The notes beneath the pieces are model-generated. The model made no database searches and was not told the DNA's origin. It saw only the letters and a list, made by a program, of their open reading frames with translations. 64,000 nt of DNA from HGM11368 sp051883455 (GTDB lineage Bacteria > Bacillota > Clostridia > Christensenellales > UBA3700), in assembly GCA_051883455.1 (NCBI GenBank), contig JBJETT010000004.1:62001-126000 (forward strand), in the 5' to 3' direction. Positions 25,361 to 32,821 of this stretch are shown in pieces (within the stretch, counting starts at the first letter, position 1; each line of letters begins with the position of its first letter). A program made the position numbers and the translations under genes.

Positions 25361-26836
25361 ATGGATAAATTCGACCTTTATCAAGATATTGCCACACGCA
25401 CCGACGGCGATATTTATATCGGAGTAGTAGGTCCCGTGCGAGTAGGAAAGTCGTCGTTTATCAGCAAATTTATGCAGACGCTGGTATTGCCTGAGATTGA
25501 GGACAATCATCGCAAGCAGAGAATAATTGACGAATTGCCTCAGTCGGGCGACGGCAAAACTATTATGACCACACAGCCTAAGTTCGTACCCGAATCGGGC
25601 GAAAAAATCTATTTAGGCGAGGGTGTCAGTGCCGGCATTAGGCTTGTAGATTGCGTCGGTTATCCAATACAAGGAGCGATAGGGCTAGAGGAAACGGGCA
25701 AGGCGAGAATGGTAACCACGCCTTGGAGCGACGAAGAAATGGAGTTTGACAAGGCGGCGACTTTGGGGACAAAAAAAGTCATCAACGACCATTCTACCAT
25801 AGGCGTAGTAGTAACCACCGACGGCTCAATCAGCGGAATAGACCGAAGCTCTTACGTTGAGAGCGAAGAAAAAGTTATTGCCGACGTCAAGGAGACGGGC
25901 AAGCCATTCGTAATTTTGCTCAACTGCAAAAATCCCGACGACAGCGACAGCAAACGCCTAAGAGACCAACTTAGCGCAAAGTACGACTGCATGGTAATAC
26001 TCAAAAACGTCCTTCAAATGACTGCCGACGATATGGTACAACTGTTGGAGAGCGTACTCAAAGAATTCCCTACCAAGCTCATCGAAGCCAAGATGCCTAA
26101 TTGGTTGCAAGCCTTACCGCGCGACAGCGAAATCATCAATCATATCATAACGAAAATGGCAGAAATCTCGACACAGGTCGTCAAAATGAAAGACTGCGAC
26201 ACGCTCAAAACCCTCTTTGACGACGACGAATATTTGCTAGGCGGACAACTAAACGTAGACTATGGCAAAGGTAAATGCACCCTTATGCTTCAACCGAAAG
26301 AGCACTTGTTTTACAATGTTTTGTCGGAGCAAAGCGGTGTGGACATTGCCGACGAATTCGTGCTCATATCATATATCAAACAGCTAGCTGGTGCCAAGGC
26401 AGAATTTGACCGTATCAAGTCGGCTTTAGAAGACGTAGACAACTACGGCTACGGCATCGTGATGCCCGGGGTTGAAGATATGGAGCTGGCTCCGCCCGAG
26501 ATAATCAAACGAGGCAGTAGATACGGCGTCAAGCTCAGAGCCAAAGCACCTGCTTTGCATATTATGAAAGTGGACGTAGACGCCGAAGTCAATCCAATCA
26601 TCGGCACAGAGGCGCAAAACGAAGAAATCCTCAAGGCGTGGTTGCAAGACTTCGGCGAGGACGCAATGGAACTATGGAAGACCAATATGCTAGGCAAAAC
26701 TCTCGATACTCTCGCCAAAGAGAATATCGGAGCTAAGCTTGGCAATATGCCACAAGACGCCCGTGACAAACTTAGAAGAACCGTCACCAAAATCGTCAAC
26801 GAGGGCAAAGGCGGAGTAGTGTGCATCTTGCTATGA
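25361..26836 (+). CDS. spoIVA: Stage IV sporulation protein A
   Basis: A 491-residue ATPase that polymerises into the basement layer of the spore coat on the forespore surface. The N-terminal domain has the Walker A motif GPVRVGKSS with Lys30, the position of the functional lysine in Bacillus SpoIVA; the middle and C-terminal domains end in the conserved hydrophobic tail KGGVVCILL that contacts SpoVM and membrane. ATG 25361 has GGAGGG upstream; a TTG at 25349 would precede it and is rejected. Its presence shows the organism, or a recent ancestor, makes endospores. It is preceded by a sigma-E-type promoter and followed 36 nt later by a small Cys-rich gene. Confidence 0.98.
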   Translation: MDKFDLYQDIATRTDGDIYIGVVGPVRVGKSSFISKFMQTLVLPEIEDNHRKQRIIDELPQSGDGKTIMTTQPKFVPESGEKIYLGEGVSAGIRLVDCVGYPIQGAIGLEETGKARMVTTPWSDEEMEFDKAATLGTKKVINDHSTIGVVVTTDGSISGIDRSSYVESEEKVIADVKETGKPFVILLNCKNPDDSDSKRLRDQLSAKYDCMVILKNVLQMTADDMVQLLESVLKEFPTKLIEAKMPNWLQALPRDSEIINHIITKMAEISTQVVKMKDCDTLKTLFDDDEYLLGGQLNVDYGKGKCTLMLQPKEHLFYNVLSEQSGVDIADEFVLISYIKQLAGAKAEFDRIKSALEDVDNYGYGIVMPGVEDMELAPPEIIKRGSRYGVKLRAKAPALHIMKVDVDAEVNPIIGTEAQNEEILKAWLQDFGEDAMELWKTNMLGKTLDTLAKENIGAKLGNMPQDARDKLRRTVTKIVNEGKGGVVCILL

Positions 26837-26872
26837 GTTAGCATATAATGTACGGGGCTGTGAGGAGGAATT

Positions 26873-27142
26873 ATGCACAAGTTTCCGTACAGACCAAAGT
26901 GTGGCACTTGCCACGACAGACGCGATTTTGACGGATGCGATAGACGCGGTAACGATTGCCGTCGCGATTGTCATCGCTCATCGAATTGCGACCGTGACTG
27001 TCGCCGTCCAACCGATTGCGGACGTCGTCCACCGCCACCAAGACGCAACAATCACTGTTGCAACGACCTTTTGATAGGCTTGCTTATCGGGACGATGCTT
27101 GGAGATTGTTGCCACCGTGGTGGCGACCGACACGATAGATGA
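26873..27142 (+). CDS. Small Cys/Arg/His-rich protein, candidate spore coat component
   Basis: An 89-residue protein with a strong Shine-Dalgarno (GAGGAGGA) 5 nt before ATG 26873. It has 12 cysteines and about 20 arginines. Cys10-x2-Cys13 is followed by a 10-residue period, Cys29-x3-Cys33-x5-Cys39-x3-Cys43-x5-Cys49 (DCRRDC, NCDRDC, DCGRR), then a proline run, a CC pair, a short hydrophobic LLIGLLIGTMLGD helix and another CC pair. I recognise no family. The position just after spoIVA, an upstream CATATAAT (26842-26849, close to the sigma-E -10) and the Cys-rich repeats suggest a disulfide-linked coat protein, or a metal-binding one. Both are inference. Confidence 0.7.
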   Translation: MHKFPYRPKCGTCHDRRDFDGCDRRGNDCRRDCHRSSNCDRDCRRPTDCGRRPPPPRRNNHCCNDLLIGLLIGTMLGDCCHRGGDRHDR

Positions 27143-27196
27143 ATATCGAATAATACTACAATAAATCAAAAAAATAATAAATACGATAGACGATTT

Positions 27197-27225
27197 TCAG
27201 CCGAACTTTCATTCGGCTGATTTTT
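27197..27225 (+). terminator. Terminator of spoIVA and Cys-rich gene
   Basis: A 9-bp perfect stem, TCAGCCGAA / TTCGGCTGA, 6-nt loop, then five T. Confidence 0.9.
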
Positions 27226-27257
27226 GTATAAAGCGAGCGAGAACTTCATCGTCGTTT

Positions 27258-27307
27258 GTCATTGCACTGTGTACGTTTTGCGTAAGCAAAGCGAAGCGTG
27301 GCAATCT
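27258..27307. repeat. Single GTCATTGC...GTGGCAATCT repeat
   Basis: A solitary copy of the GTCATTGC-type palindromic repeat: conserved outer arms, variable core (GTACGTTTTGCGTAAGCAAAGC). Confidence 0.7.
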
Positions 27308-27329
27308 CGCCTATAACTCTCAACTCGAC

Positions 27330-27358
27330 TTGCCAAACTCAATGCAAAATTGTATAAT
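27330..27358 (+). promoter_or_regulatory. Promoter giving a leaderless DUF3810 mRNA
   Basis: TTGCCA (27330-27335), 17 bp, TATAAT (27353-27358). Only 6 nt separate the -10 box from ATG 27365, so transcription should start at or next to the A of the start codon. Confidence 0.75.
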
Positions 27359-27364
27359 AATTAT

Positions 27365-28510
27365 ATGCGACTAAGACTTCAACAAAAGATCACACTACTC
27401 AAGCTCACGGCAATAATATTGACGTTGATTTTGATTTGTATGGTGTTCGTTTTGCTTTCCAAAATCCCGACTGTTGCCGAAGCTTTGACGAGGACGTGGG
27501 GTAGACTATGGAGCGACGGCTTAGGGATAGCGATATCCAAGCTACCTTTCAGTCTATTCGAGTGGTCGTGCTTTTTAGTCGTATCCGCCATCGTTGCCAT
27601 AGTAACAAGTTGTATAGTTTTGCTTGCCAAAAAGCGTTTTTTCAAGGCTGGCAAGTTGTTTTTGAGTACTATTATCGTTGCAATGGTCGTAGCCACGATT
27701 TACGTTTCCACGGCTACGGTCGCTTACGATAGGGGGCAACCGCCATTGCCGAGCATAGATAATTCTCTCGTGACGTCGGACAAGGTCGTAGAATGCGTGG
27801 GCAATTTTGACGAGGCTTTTGCCGAGGTTAGCGCCAAGATAGCCGTTGACGACGAGGGAAGGTCTATTTGCCCATATAATTTTGACGAGCTTTCTGGTCT
27901 AATCTCTGCTCAGTTTGCTAGACTTGACGAGGAATATTTCGGCAAGGGTGGCAAGCGTGTCAAGGCATCTGCTTTCAGCACGGTTATGAGCCACAATCAT
28001 ATCGTTGGTATAACTTTTATGCCTTTTGGCGAGGCTACCGTCAACGCCAACGCCCCTTATACCGACGTAGCCTTTGCCATGGCGCACGAGCATGCTCATA
28101 CATGCGGAGTGATGAGAGAGGACTACGCCAATTTGGTAGCGGTATACGTCTTGCTCACCTCGGGCGACGATTATCTTCGCTACTGCGGTTTTCTCAATAG
28201 TTACTACTATCTCAACACGGCACTTATCTATAGCAACAATCGCCCTATAGCGCTATCACGCACTATTCCTCAAGTAGCCAAAGCCGACGTCTTGAGGGAG
28301 CGAGAGTATTGGTCGCAATACACGTTGTTTGATAAGATAGGCGACTTTTTCAACGATTTATACCTAAAGCTCAACGGACAAAGCGGTAGCGACAGTTATT
28401 TTCAAACCAACGACGGCGACGAGGCAGGCAAGGACGAGAACGGCAACGTCATCTATACCAACGTCACCTATACCGATATACAGCGTATGCTTGTCGCAAT
28501 GTTTGCCTAA
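27365..28510 (+). CDS. DUF3810 family membrane protein, putative zinc peptidase
   Basis: About 381 residues. Three membrane segments lie in the first 120 residues (roughly 12-32, 60-85 and 95-120), followed by an extracytoplasmic domain. FAMAHEHAHTCGVMREDYANL holds an HExxH-like HEHAH with a downstream Glu (EDYAN), the zinc-peptidase-like signature of DUF3810. A Gly/Asp-rich tail follows. No member has a well-known function as far as I know. There is no ribosome binding site before ATG 27365, and a TTG codon at 27350 overlaps the -10 region and cannot be the start if the promoter call is right. Confidence 0.85.
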   Translation: MRLRLQQKITLLKLTAIILTLILICMVFVLLSKIPTVAEALTRTWGRLWSDGLGIAISKLPFSLFEWSCFLVVSAIVAIVTSCIVLLAKKRFFKAGKLFLSTIIVAMVVATIYVSTATVAYDRGQPPLPSIDNSLVTSDKVVECVGNFDEAFAEVSAKIAVDDEGRSICPYNFDELSGLISAQFARLDEEYFGKGGKRVKASAFSTVMSHNHIVGITFMPFGEATVNANAPYTDVAFAMAHEHAHTCGVMREDYANLVAVYVLLTSGDDYLRYCGFLNSYYYLNTALIYSNNRPIALSRTIPQVAKADVLREREYWSQYTLFDKIGDFFNDLYLKLNGQSGSDSYFQTNDGDEAGKDENGNVIYTNVTYTDIQRMLVAMFA

Positions 28511-28569
28511 GTGAATATAACTTAATATCCAACGCCTTTCATTGAAACGCACTCCAAAGTAAGGATAGA

Positions 28570-28601
28570 AACAAAACACCAATACGGAGTATTTTGTTTG
28601 G
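28570..28601 (+). terminator. Possible terminator after the DUF3810 gene
   Basis: AAACAAAACAC and GTATTTTGTTT can pair (one mismatch) around a 10-nt loop, followed a little later by a T-rich stretch. Weaker than the other terminators here. Confidence 0.45.
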
Positions 28602-28633
28602 TAAAAAATTTTTATAGAAAAATAAAAAAATCG

Positions 28634-28662
28634 TTGACATCGCGATTTTATGGGCATATAAT
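28634..28662 (+). promoter_or_regulatory. Promoter of the trpB2 leader
   Basis: TTGACA (28634-28639), 17 bp, TATAAT (28657-28662): both boxes are perfect. The predicted leader is about 220 nt and contains a peptide frame and a terminator hairpin before trpB2. Confidence 0.85.
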
Positions 28663-28731
28663 CTAAATATCGGATGACTCGTAGAGAGTTGTCGATATAG
28701 ATTAGACTAGCATAGACAAGGAGAGAAAAGT

Positions 28732-28761
28732 ATGTATTACAATAGGCGTTGGCGCATTTAG
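28732..28761 (+). CDS. Predicted 9-residue leader peptide MYYNRRWRI
   Basis: A tiny frame with AAGGAGA (28718-28724) 7 nt upstream: Met-Tyr-Tyr-Asn-Arg-Arg-Trp-Arg-Ile, stop TAG. Its only obvious role would be ribosome-mediated control of the downstream trpB2 gene, with the Trp codon (and perhaps Tyr or Arg codons) as the sensor. One Trp codon is fewer than in classical enterobacterial trp leaders. It is supported by the ribosome site, the position between a perfect promoter and a terminator, and the Trp content. Confidence 0.55.
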   Translation: MYYNRRWRI

Positions 28762-28771
28762 CGCGTTGTAT

Positions 28772-28800
28772 ATCGTTTGATTTTTGCAAGCGATTTTTTT
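28772..28800 (+). terminator. Putative attenuator upstream of trpB2
   Basis: ATCGTTTG / CAAGCGAT (one G-U pair) with a 7-nt loop, then seven T, 11 nt after the leader peptide stop and about 90 nt before trpB2. Readthrough would be needed for trpB2 expression from the 28634 promoter. Confidence 0.6.
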
Positions 28801-28887
28801 ATACCCAAATTTAGCAACACACCAAGCAAATTATTTATCTTACACCAAGATAAATCGATACATATCAACAATTTTAGGAGAAATATT

Positions 28888-30270
28888 ATGGAAAAGAAAA
28901 TACCTTACAAGACGTATCTTACCGAAGAGGAGATGCCCAAATATTGGTTCAACCTCAAGGCAGTGATGAAGGAGCAACACGACCCGTTCCTCAATCCTGC
29001 CACCCTCGAGCCTTGCACCGCCGAAGACCTCAAACACGTTTTTTGTGACGAGTTGGTAGCGCAAGAGCTCAATACTACCGACAGACTTATCCCAATCCCT
29101 GTAGAGATACAAGACTTCCTCAAACTATACAGACCGTCTCCGCTCGTTAGAGCTTATCACCTCGAAAAGGCGCTCGGCACTCCTGCCGAGATATACTACA
29201 AGTTCGAGGGACAAAACACCTCGGGCTCGCACAAGCTCAACAGTGCAGTTGCTCAAACCTATTACGCTAAGAAGCAAGGCTTGACCCACCTCACCACCGA
29301 GACGGGTGCGGGACAATGGGGTACGGCATTGTCTATGGCTTGCGGTTTCTACGGACTCGACCTCAGCGTATATATGGTCAAGTGTTCCGCCAACCAAAAG
29401 CCTCACCGTAAGGCTGTTATCCAAACTTACGGAGCCAAGGTTATTCCTTCACCTTCCGACACTACCGCAGTTGGTAGAAAGATACTTGCAGACAATCCGA
29501 CCACGGGCGGTTCTTTGGGTTGTGCAATCAGCGAGGCTGTAGAAGTTGCAACTACTACGCCTAACTGTAGATACGTGCTTGGTAGCGTGCTTGACCACGT
29601 ACTTTTGCACCAATCTATCATAGGTATGGAAGCCAAGGCTGCGTTGGACAAACTCGGCGTTCAACCCGATATCATCATTGGTTGCGCAGGTGGCGGTTCC
29701 AACCTCGGCGGACTTATCGCGCCGTTTATGGCAGACAAAATCGAGGGCAAAAACAATATCGACTTCATTGCGGTAGAGCCTGCGTCTTGTCCTTCGCTCA
29801 CCAGAGGTAGATATGCCTACGACTTTGGCGACACGGGCAAAATCACCCCGCTCCTCAGAATGTACACCCTCGGCAGTGGCTTTATGCCATCGCCTAACCA
29901 CGCAGGCGGTTTGAGATATCACGGTATGAGCCCAATCGTATCCAAACTATATCACGACGGATATATGAGGGCAACGAGCGTAGAGCAAACGGCAGTATTC
30001 AAGGCGGCGACCTTCTTTGCTAAGTGCGAAGGCACCTTACCTGCACCTGAGTCCTCTCACGCCATCAAAGTTGCTATCGACGAGGCACTCAAATGCAAAG
30101 AGACGGGCGAAAAGAAGAAAATTCTCTTCGGTTTGACGGGAACGGGTTACTTTGATATGACGGCATATTCGTCCTACCTCGACGGCACCATGAGCGACTA
30201 CATTCCAACCGACGAGGATTTGCAGAAGGGATTTGACACTCTACCAAAAATTCCTCAAAACGAAATTTAA
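28888..30270 (+). CDS. trpB: Tryptophan synthase beta-like protein, TrpB2 type
   Basis: A 460-residue PLP enzyme of the TrpB2 group, which joins indole and serine to tryptophan without needing TrpA. PSPLVRAYHLEKAL and KFEGQNTSGSHKLNSAVAQ (PLP lysine), ETGAGQWGTALS, GCAGGGSNLGG (phosphate loop) and GLTGTGYFDMTAY are visible. It is longer at the N-terminus than TrpB1. No trpA or other trp gene is adjacent, as usual for TrpB2, which may salvage indole. ATG 28888 with TAGGAGA upstream is chosen over an in-frame codon at 28777 that lies inside the attenuator hairpin. Confidence 0.93.
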   Translation: MEKKIPYKTYLTEEEMPKYWFNLKAVMKEQHDPFLNPATLEPCTAEDLKHVFCDELVAQELNTTDRLIPIPVEIQDFLKLYRPSPLVRAYHLEKALGTPAEIYYKFEGQNTSGSHKLNSAVAQTYYAKKQGLTHLTTETGAGQWGTALSMACGFYGLDLSVYMVKCSANQKPHRKAVIQTYGAKVIPSPSDTTAVGRKILADNPTTGGSLGCAISEAVEVATTTPNCRYVLGSVLDHVLLHQSIIGMEAKAALDKLGVQPDIIIGCAGGGSNLGGLIAPFMADKIEGKNNIDFIAVEPASCPSLTRGRYAYDFGDTGKITPLLRMYTLGSGFMPSPNHAGGLRYHGMSPIVSKLYHDGYMRATSVEQTAVFKAATFFAKCEGTLPAPESSHAIKVAIDEALKCKETGEKKKILFGLTGTGYFDMTAYSSYLDGTMSDYIPTDEDLQKGFDTLPKIPQNEI

Positions 30271-30298
30271 TCTATAGAGGCAATCTCATCCTTATTTA

Positions 30299-30347
30299 GC
30301 CGTCCCTGTGCAAGGGAAGGGGGACCACGAAGTGGTGGAAGGGTTGT
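30299..30347. repeat. Short repeat with core ACCACGAAGTGGT
   Basis: GCCGTCCCTGTGCAAGGGA, a GG spacer, the palindrome ACCACGAAGTGGT, then GGAAGGGTTG. The arms match the unit at 5601-5652 while the core differs. Confidence 0.8.
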
Positions 30348-30376
30348 CAAATTCGCACTACAATTTATATTGAATC

Positions 30377-30405
30377 AAGGCAACCCTCGAGGTTGCCTTT
30401 TTTTT
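30377..30405 (+). terminator. Terminator-like hairpin after trpB2
   Basis: A perfect 9-bp stem, AAGGCAACC / GGTTGCCTT, 5-nt loop and eight T. Similar AGGCAA/TTGCCT hairpins occur in the repeat mosaic at 5.2-5.4 kb, so this may be a repeat-borne terminator. Confidence 0.75.
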
Positions 30406-30433
30406 GCTTGCATCTTCATCGTCAAAGTGTTGT

Positions 30434-30760
30434 GTCATTGCGAGCATAACGAAGTGGAGCGTGGCAATCTCAATCCTTACAGAAGGCCCCTTTGTGCAAA
30501 GGGAGGTGTCTCGCGGCGTATATACTTCGCAATACGGCGTCGAGTTTGTGGGTGCGTTCGGTCACATACACATTAGTATGCTCCCTCACGCCGTCCTCAC
30601 TCTTCTTGTCTTGCTCGTATCTACACCACGAGCAAGCCGCCTTGCCGAGACGGAGGGATTGTTTTTGTCATTGCGCCCGATACATTTTGCGTTAGCAAAT
30701 AGGAGCGTAGACCAAGAAGTGTTGTCATTGCGAAGCGTTTGCAAAACGCTGTGGAAATCT
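30434..30760. repeat. Cluster of short palindromic repeats, one holding a 123-bp element
   Basis: GTCATTGC-type units lie at 30434-30470, 30667-30709 (right arm degenerate) and 30724-30760 (core AAGCGTTTGCAAAACGCT). A CCTTTGTGCAAAGGGAGGTG arm starts near 30486 and its partner GCCGAGACGGAGGGATTG ends near 30662; between them, where other copies have a 15-bp palindrome, lies the 123-bp element at 30510-30632. Small open frames here are by-products of the repeats. 30761-30811 shows no further feature. Confidence 0.75.
30510..30632. repeat. 123-bp palindromic element, diverged copy D
   Basis: Its ends, CTCGCGGCGTATA and TCTACACCACGAG, pair with three differences, two of them G-U compatible in RNA. 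In reverse complement it keeps the blocks GGAGCATACT, GTATGTGACCGA, CTCGACG and GTATTGCGAAGTATATA shared with the copies at 5.0, 5.7, 7.9 and 40.8 kb. Confidence 0.75.
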
Positions 30761-30811
30761 CATCCTTTTCCGCCGCCTCGCCAACAAAATAATAATTGTT
30801 CTCATTATTTG

Positions 30812-30840
30812 TTGACAATTATTTTTTTTCGGTATATTAT
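30812..30840 (+). promoter_or_regulatory. Promoter of the T-box-leuA transcript
   Basis: TTGACA (30812-30817), 17 bp, TATTAT (30835-30840). An A/T-rich inverted repeat (AATAATTGT at 30790-30798, ACAATTATT at 30815-30823) overlaps the -35 box and could be an operator, or chance. Confidence 0.75.
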
Positions 30841-30861
30841 ATTACCAACGTAATATTTTGC

Positions 30862-31078
30862 TAAGAAAAGAAGTAGTAGCATAGAAGCGGGAAACAGAGA
30901 ATTGCCGTTAGGTGCAAGGCAATCAAGCCGACGTGTGAACTCGTCTTGGAGCAACCGAGCCCAATTTAGTAAGCTTGGTCGGGTGGCCCGTTACAGCTAT
31001 CGAGTGTGCGCTTTACTAGCGCAAATTAGAGTGGTACCGCGAAGCTTTCGTCTCTAAGATTGAGACGAAAGCGTTTTT
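30862..31078 (+). promoter_or_regulatory. T-box riboswitch, leucine specificity
   Basis: Stem I starts near 30862 and includes AGAGA (30896-30900). The specifier loop reads GTGAACTCG, giving codon CTC (Leu) at 30940-30942 after the usual GAA. The conserved antiterminator T-box TGGTACCGCG is at 31032-31041, and the competing terminator GCTTTCGTCTC / GAGACGAAAGC (31044-31054, 31062-31072) is followed by five T. Uncharged tRNA-Leu would stabilise the antiterminator and allow leuA transcription. The match to leucine synthesis supports the specifier reading. Confidence 0.92.
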
Positions 31079-31126
31079 ATTACTACGATATTCTAGCCGA
31101 TATTACTACAACAAGGAGGTATGTGT

Positions 31127-32788
31127 ATGCAACATTGCGACAAATATTCAAGGGGTTATTTTATGCCACCTACTTGTTGCCGAGATTGGGCAAGCAAGGA
31201 ATACGTCGACCATGCACCAATATGGTGTAGCGTTGACCTTAGAGACGGCAATCAAGCGTTGATTGTTCCTATGAGTCTTCAACAAAAGTTGGAGTTCTTC
31301 CAATTGCTATGCCGACTAGGATTCAAAGAAATCGAAGTAGGTTTTCCTGCCGCAAGTGAGACGGAATACGAATTTTTGCGTACTCTTATCGAGCAAAACC
31401 TCATACCTGACGACGTCAAGGTACAAGTTCTCACGCAGTCGAGAGAGCATATTATCAAAAAGACTTTCGAGGCGCTCAGAGGTTGCAAACAAGCTGTCGT
31501 ACACCTCTACAATTCCACTTCGGTAGCGCAGAGAGAACAAGTCTTCAAAAAGTCCAAGGAGCAAATTATGGACATTGCCAAATTCGGCGCCGAGCTTTGC
31601 AAAAAGTATGCAGCCGAAACCGAGGGCAAATTCTACTTCGAGTATTCTCCCGAGAGCTTTACGGGTACCGAGATTGACTACGCGTTGGAAGTTTGCAACG
31701 CCGTAATCGATATATGGCAACCAACGCCCGACAACAAGGTTATCATCAACCTTCCTGCCACGGTGGAGATGAGTATGCCTCACGTATACGCTTCCCAAGT
31801 GGAGTATATGTCCAAAAATATCAACAATCGTGACAACGTCATCATCTCGCTTCACCCACACAACGACAGAGGTTGTGCCATTGCGGATAGCGAGCTGGGA
31901 TTGCTTGCGGGCGGCGACCGTATAGAGGGCACGCTTTTTGGCAACGGAGAGAGGACGGGCAACGTAGATATCATCACGCTTGCGCTCAATATGTACACCC
32001 ACGGTATCGACCCGGGACTTGACTTTTCCGACATTCCTTCTATCGTCGAAGTATACGAGAAGGTTACCAATATGAAGGTCTACGAGCGTCAACCGTACAG
32101 TGGAGCGTTGGTCTTTGCCGCATTCTCAGGCTCTCACCAAGACGCCATTGCCAAGGGTATGAAGTGGAAAGAAGACAAACACCTCGACAGGTGGAGCGTA
32201 CCGTATTTGCCTATCGACCCTAAGGACGTGGGCAGAGAGTACGACGGCGACGTAATTCGTATCAACTCTCAGTCGGGCAAGGGTGGTATAGGCTATCTTA
32301 TGGAGCACCAATTCGGCTTCAACCTTCCTGTCAATATGAGGGAGGGCTTCGGTTACGCAGTCAAGAGCGTATCAGACCACGCTCACAAAGAATTGCAACC
32401 TGCCGAGATTTTGGAGATTTTCGAGAGCAACTACGTCAATATTTCCGAGCCTTTCAAGATTTACGAATATCACTTCGTTCAAAAGGGTGACATACATTCT
32501 ACCGTTACGGCGGAGTATCAAGGCAAAATAGTAGACGTACAAGCAGACGGCAACGGTCGTCTTGACGCAGTCAACAACGCAATCAGACCGCTCGTTGGCA
32601 AGGACTATATCATCAGCGAATATCACGAGCACGCTTTGACCTCCACGTCCAAGTCGCAAGCCGTAGCTTACGTATGCTTGCAGTACGGCGAGGGCAACAA
32701 GGTGTGGGGTGTAGGTATCCACAACGACATCATTGCGGCGTCGGTGTCGGCGCTCGTCAGTGCAATCAACAGAATGCTAAAAGATTGA
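31127..32788 (+). CDS. leuA: 2-isopropylmalate synthase (long, LeuA2-type)
   Basis: A 553-residue enzyme that condenses acetyl-CoA and 2-oxoisovalerate, the first committed step to leucine. The catalytic TIM barrel has WCSVDLRDGNQAL, EVGFPAASETEYEF, SLHPHNDRGCA and GTLFGNGERTGNVDI; the C-terminal regulatory (LeuA dimer) domain starts near residue 430. The ~550-residue length and N-terminus (PIWCSVDLRDGNQAL) fit the type shared with yeast and actinobacteria rather than the ~510-residue E. coli type. ATG 31127 lies 7 nt after AAGGAGG; the ATG at 31121 is too close to it. Controlled by the upstream leucine T-box. No leuB, leuC or leuD is nearby. Confidence 0.95.
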   Translation: MQHCDKYSRGYFMPPTCCRDWASKEYVDHAPIWCSVDLRDGNQALIVPMSLQQKLEFFQLLCRLGFKEIEVGFPAASETEYEFLRTLIEQNLIPDDVKVQVLTQSREHIIKKTFEALRGCKQAVVHLYNSTSVAQREQVFKKSKEQIMDIAKFGAELCKKYAAETEGKFYFEYSPESFTGTEIDYALEVCNAVIDIWQPTPDNKVIINLPATVEMSMPHVYASQVEYMSKNINNRDNVIISLHPHNDRGCAIADSELGLLAGGDRIEGTLFGNGERTGNVDIITLALNMYTHGIDPGLDFSDIPSIVEVYEKVTNMKVYERQPYSGALVFAAFSGSHQDAIAKGMKWKEDKHLDRWSVPYLPIDPKDVGREYDGDVIRINSQSGKGGIGYLMEHQFGFNLPVNMREGFGYAVKSVSDHAHKELQPAEILEIFESNYVNISEPFKIYEYHFVQKGDIHSTVTAEYQGKIVDVQADGNGRLDAVNNAIRPLVGKDYIISEYHEHALTSTSKSQAVAYVCLQYGEGNKVWGVGIHNDIIAASVSALVSAINRMLKD

Positions 32789-32792
32789 TAAG

Positions 32793-32811
32793 ACGCCCGC
32801 AAGGGCGTTTT
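32793..32811 (+). terminator. Weak terminator of leuA
   Basis: ACGCCC / GGGCGT stem, GCAA tetraloop, short T run. The MATE gene starts 11 nt later, so some readthrough is possible. Confidence 0.65.
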
Positions 32812-32821
32812 ACATTGGGAT

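Noticed and set aside
30370..30853. Three plus-strand open frames in the intergenic region after trpB2
   Set aside because: They read through palindromic repeats in all three frames, with no ribosome sites or protein family.
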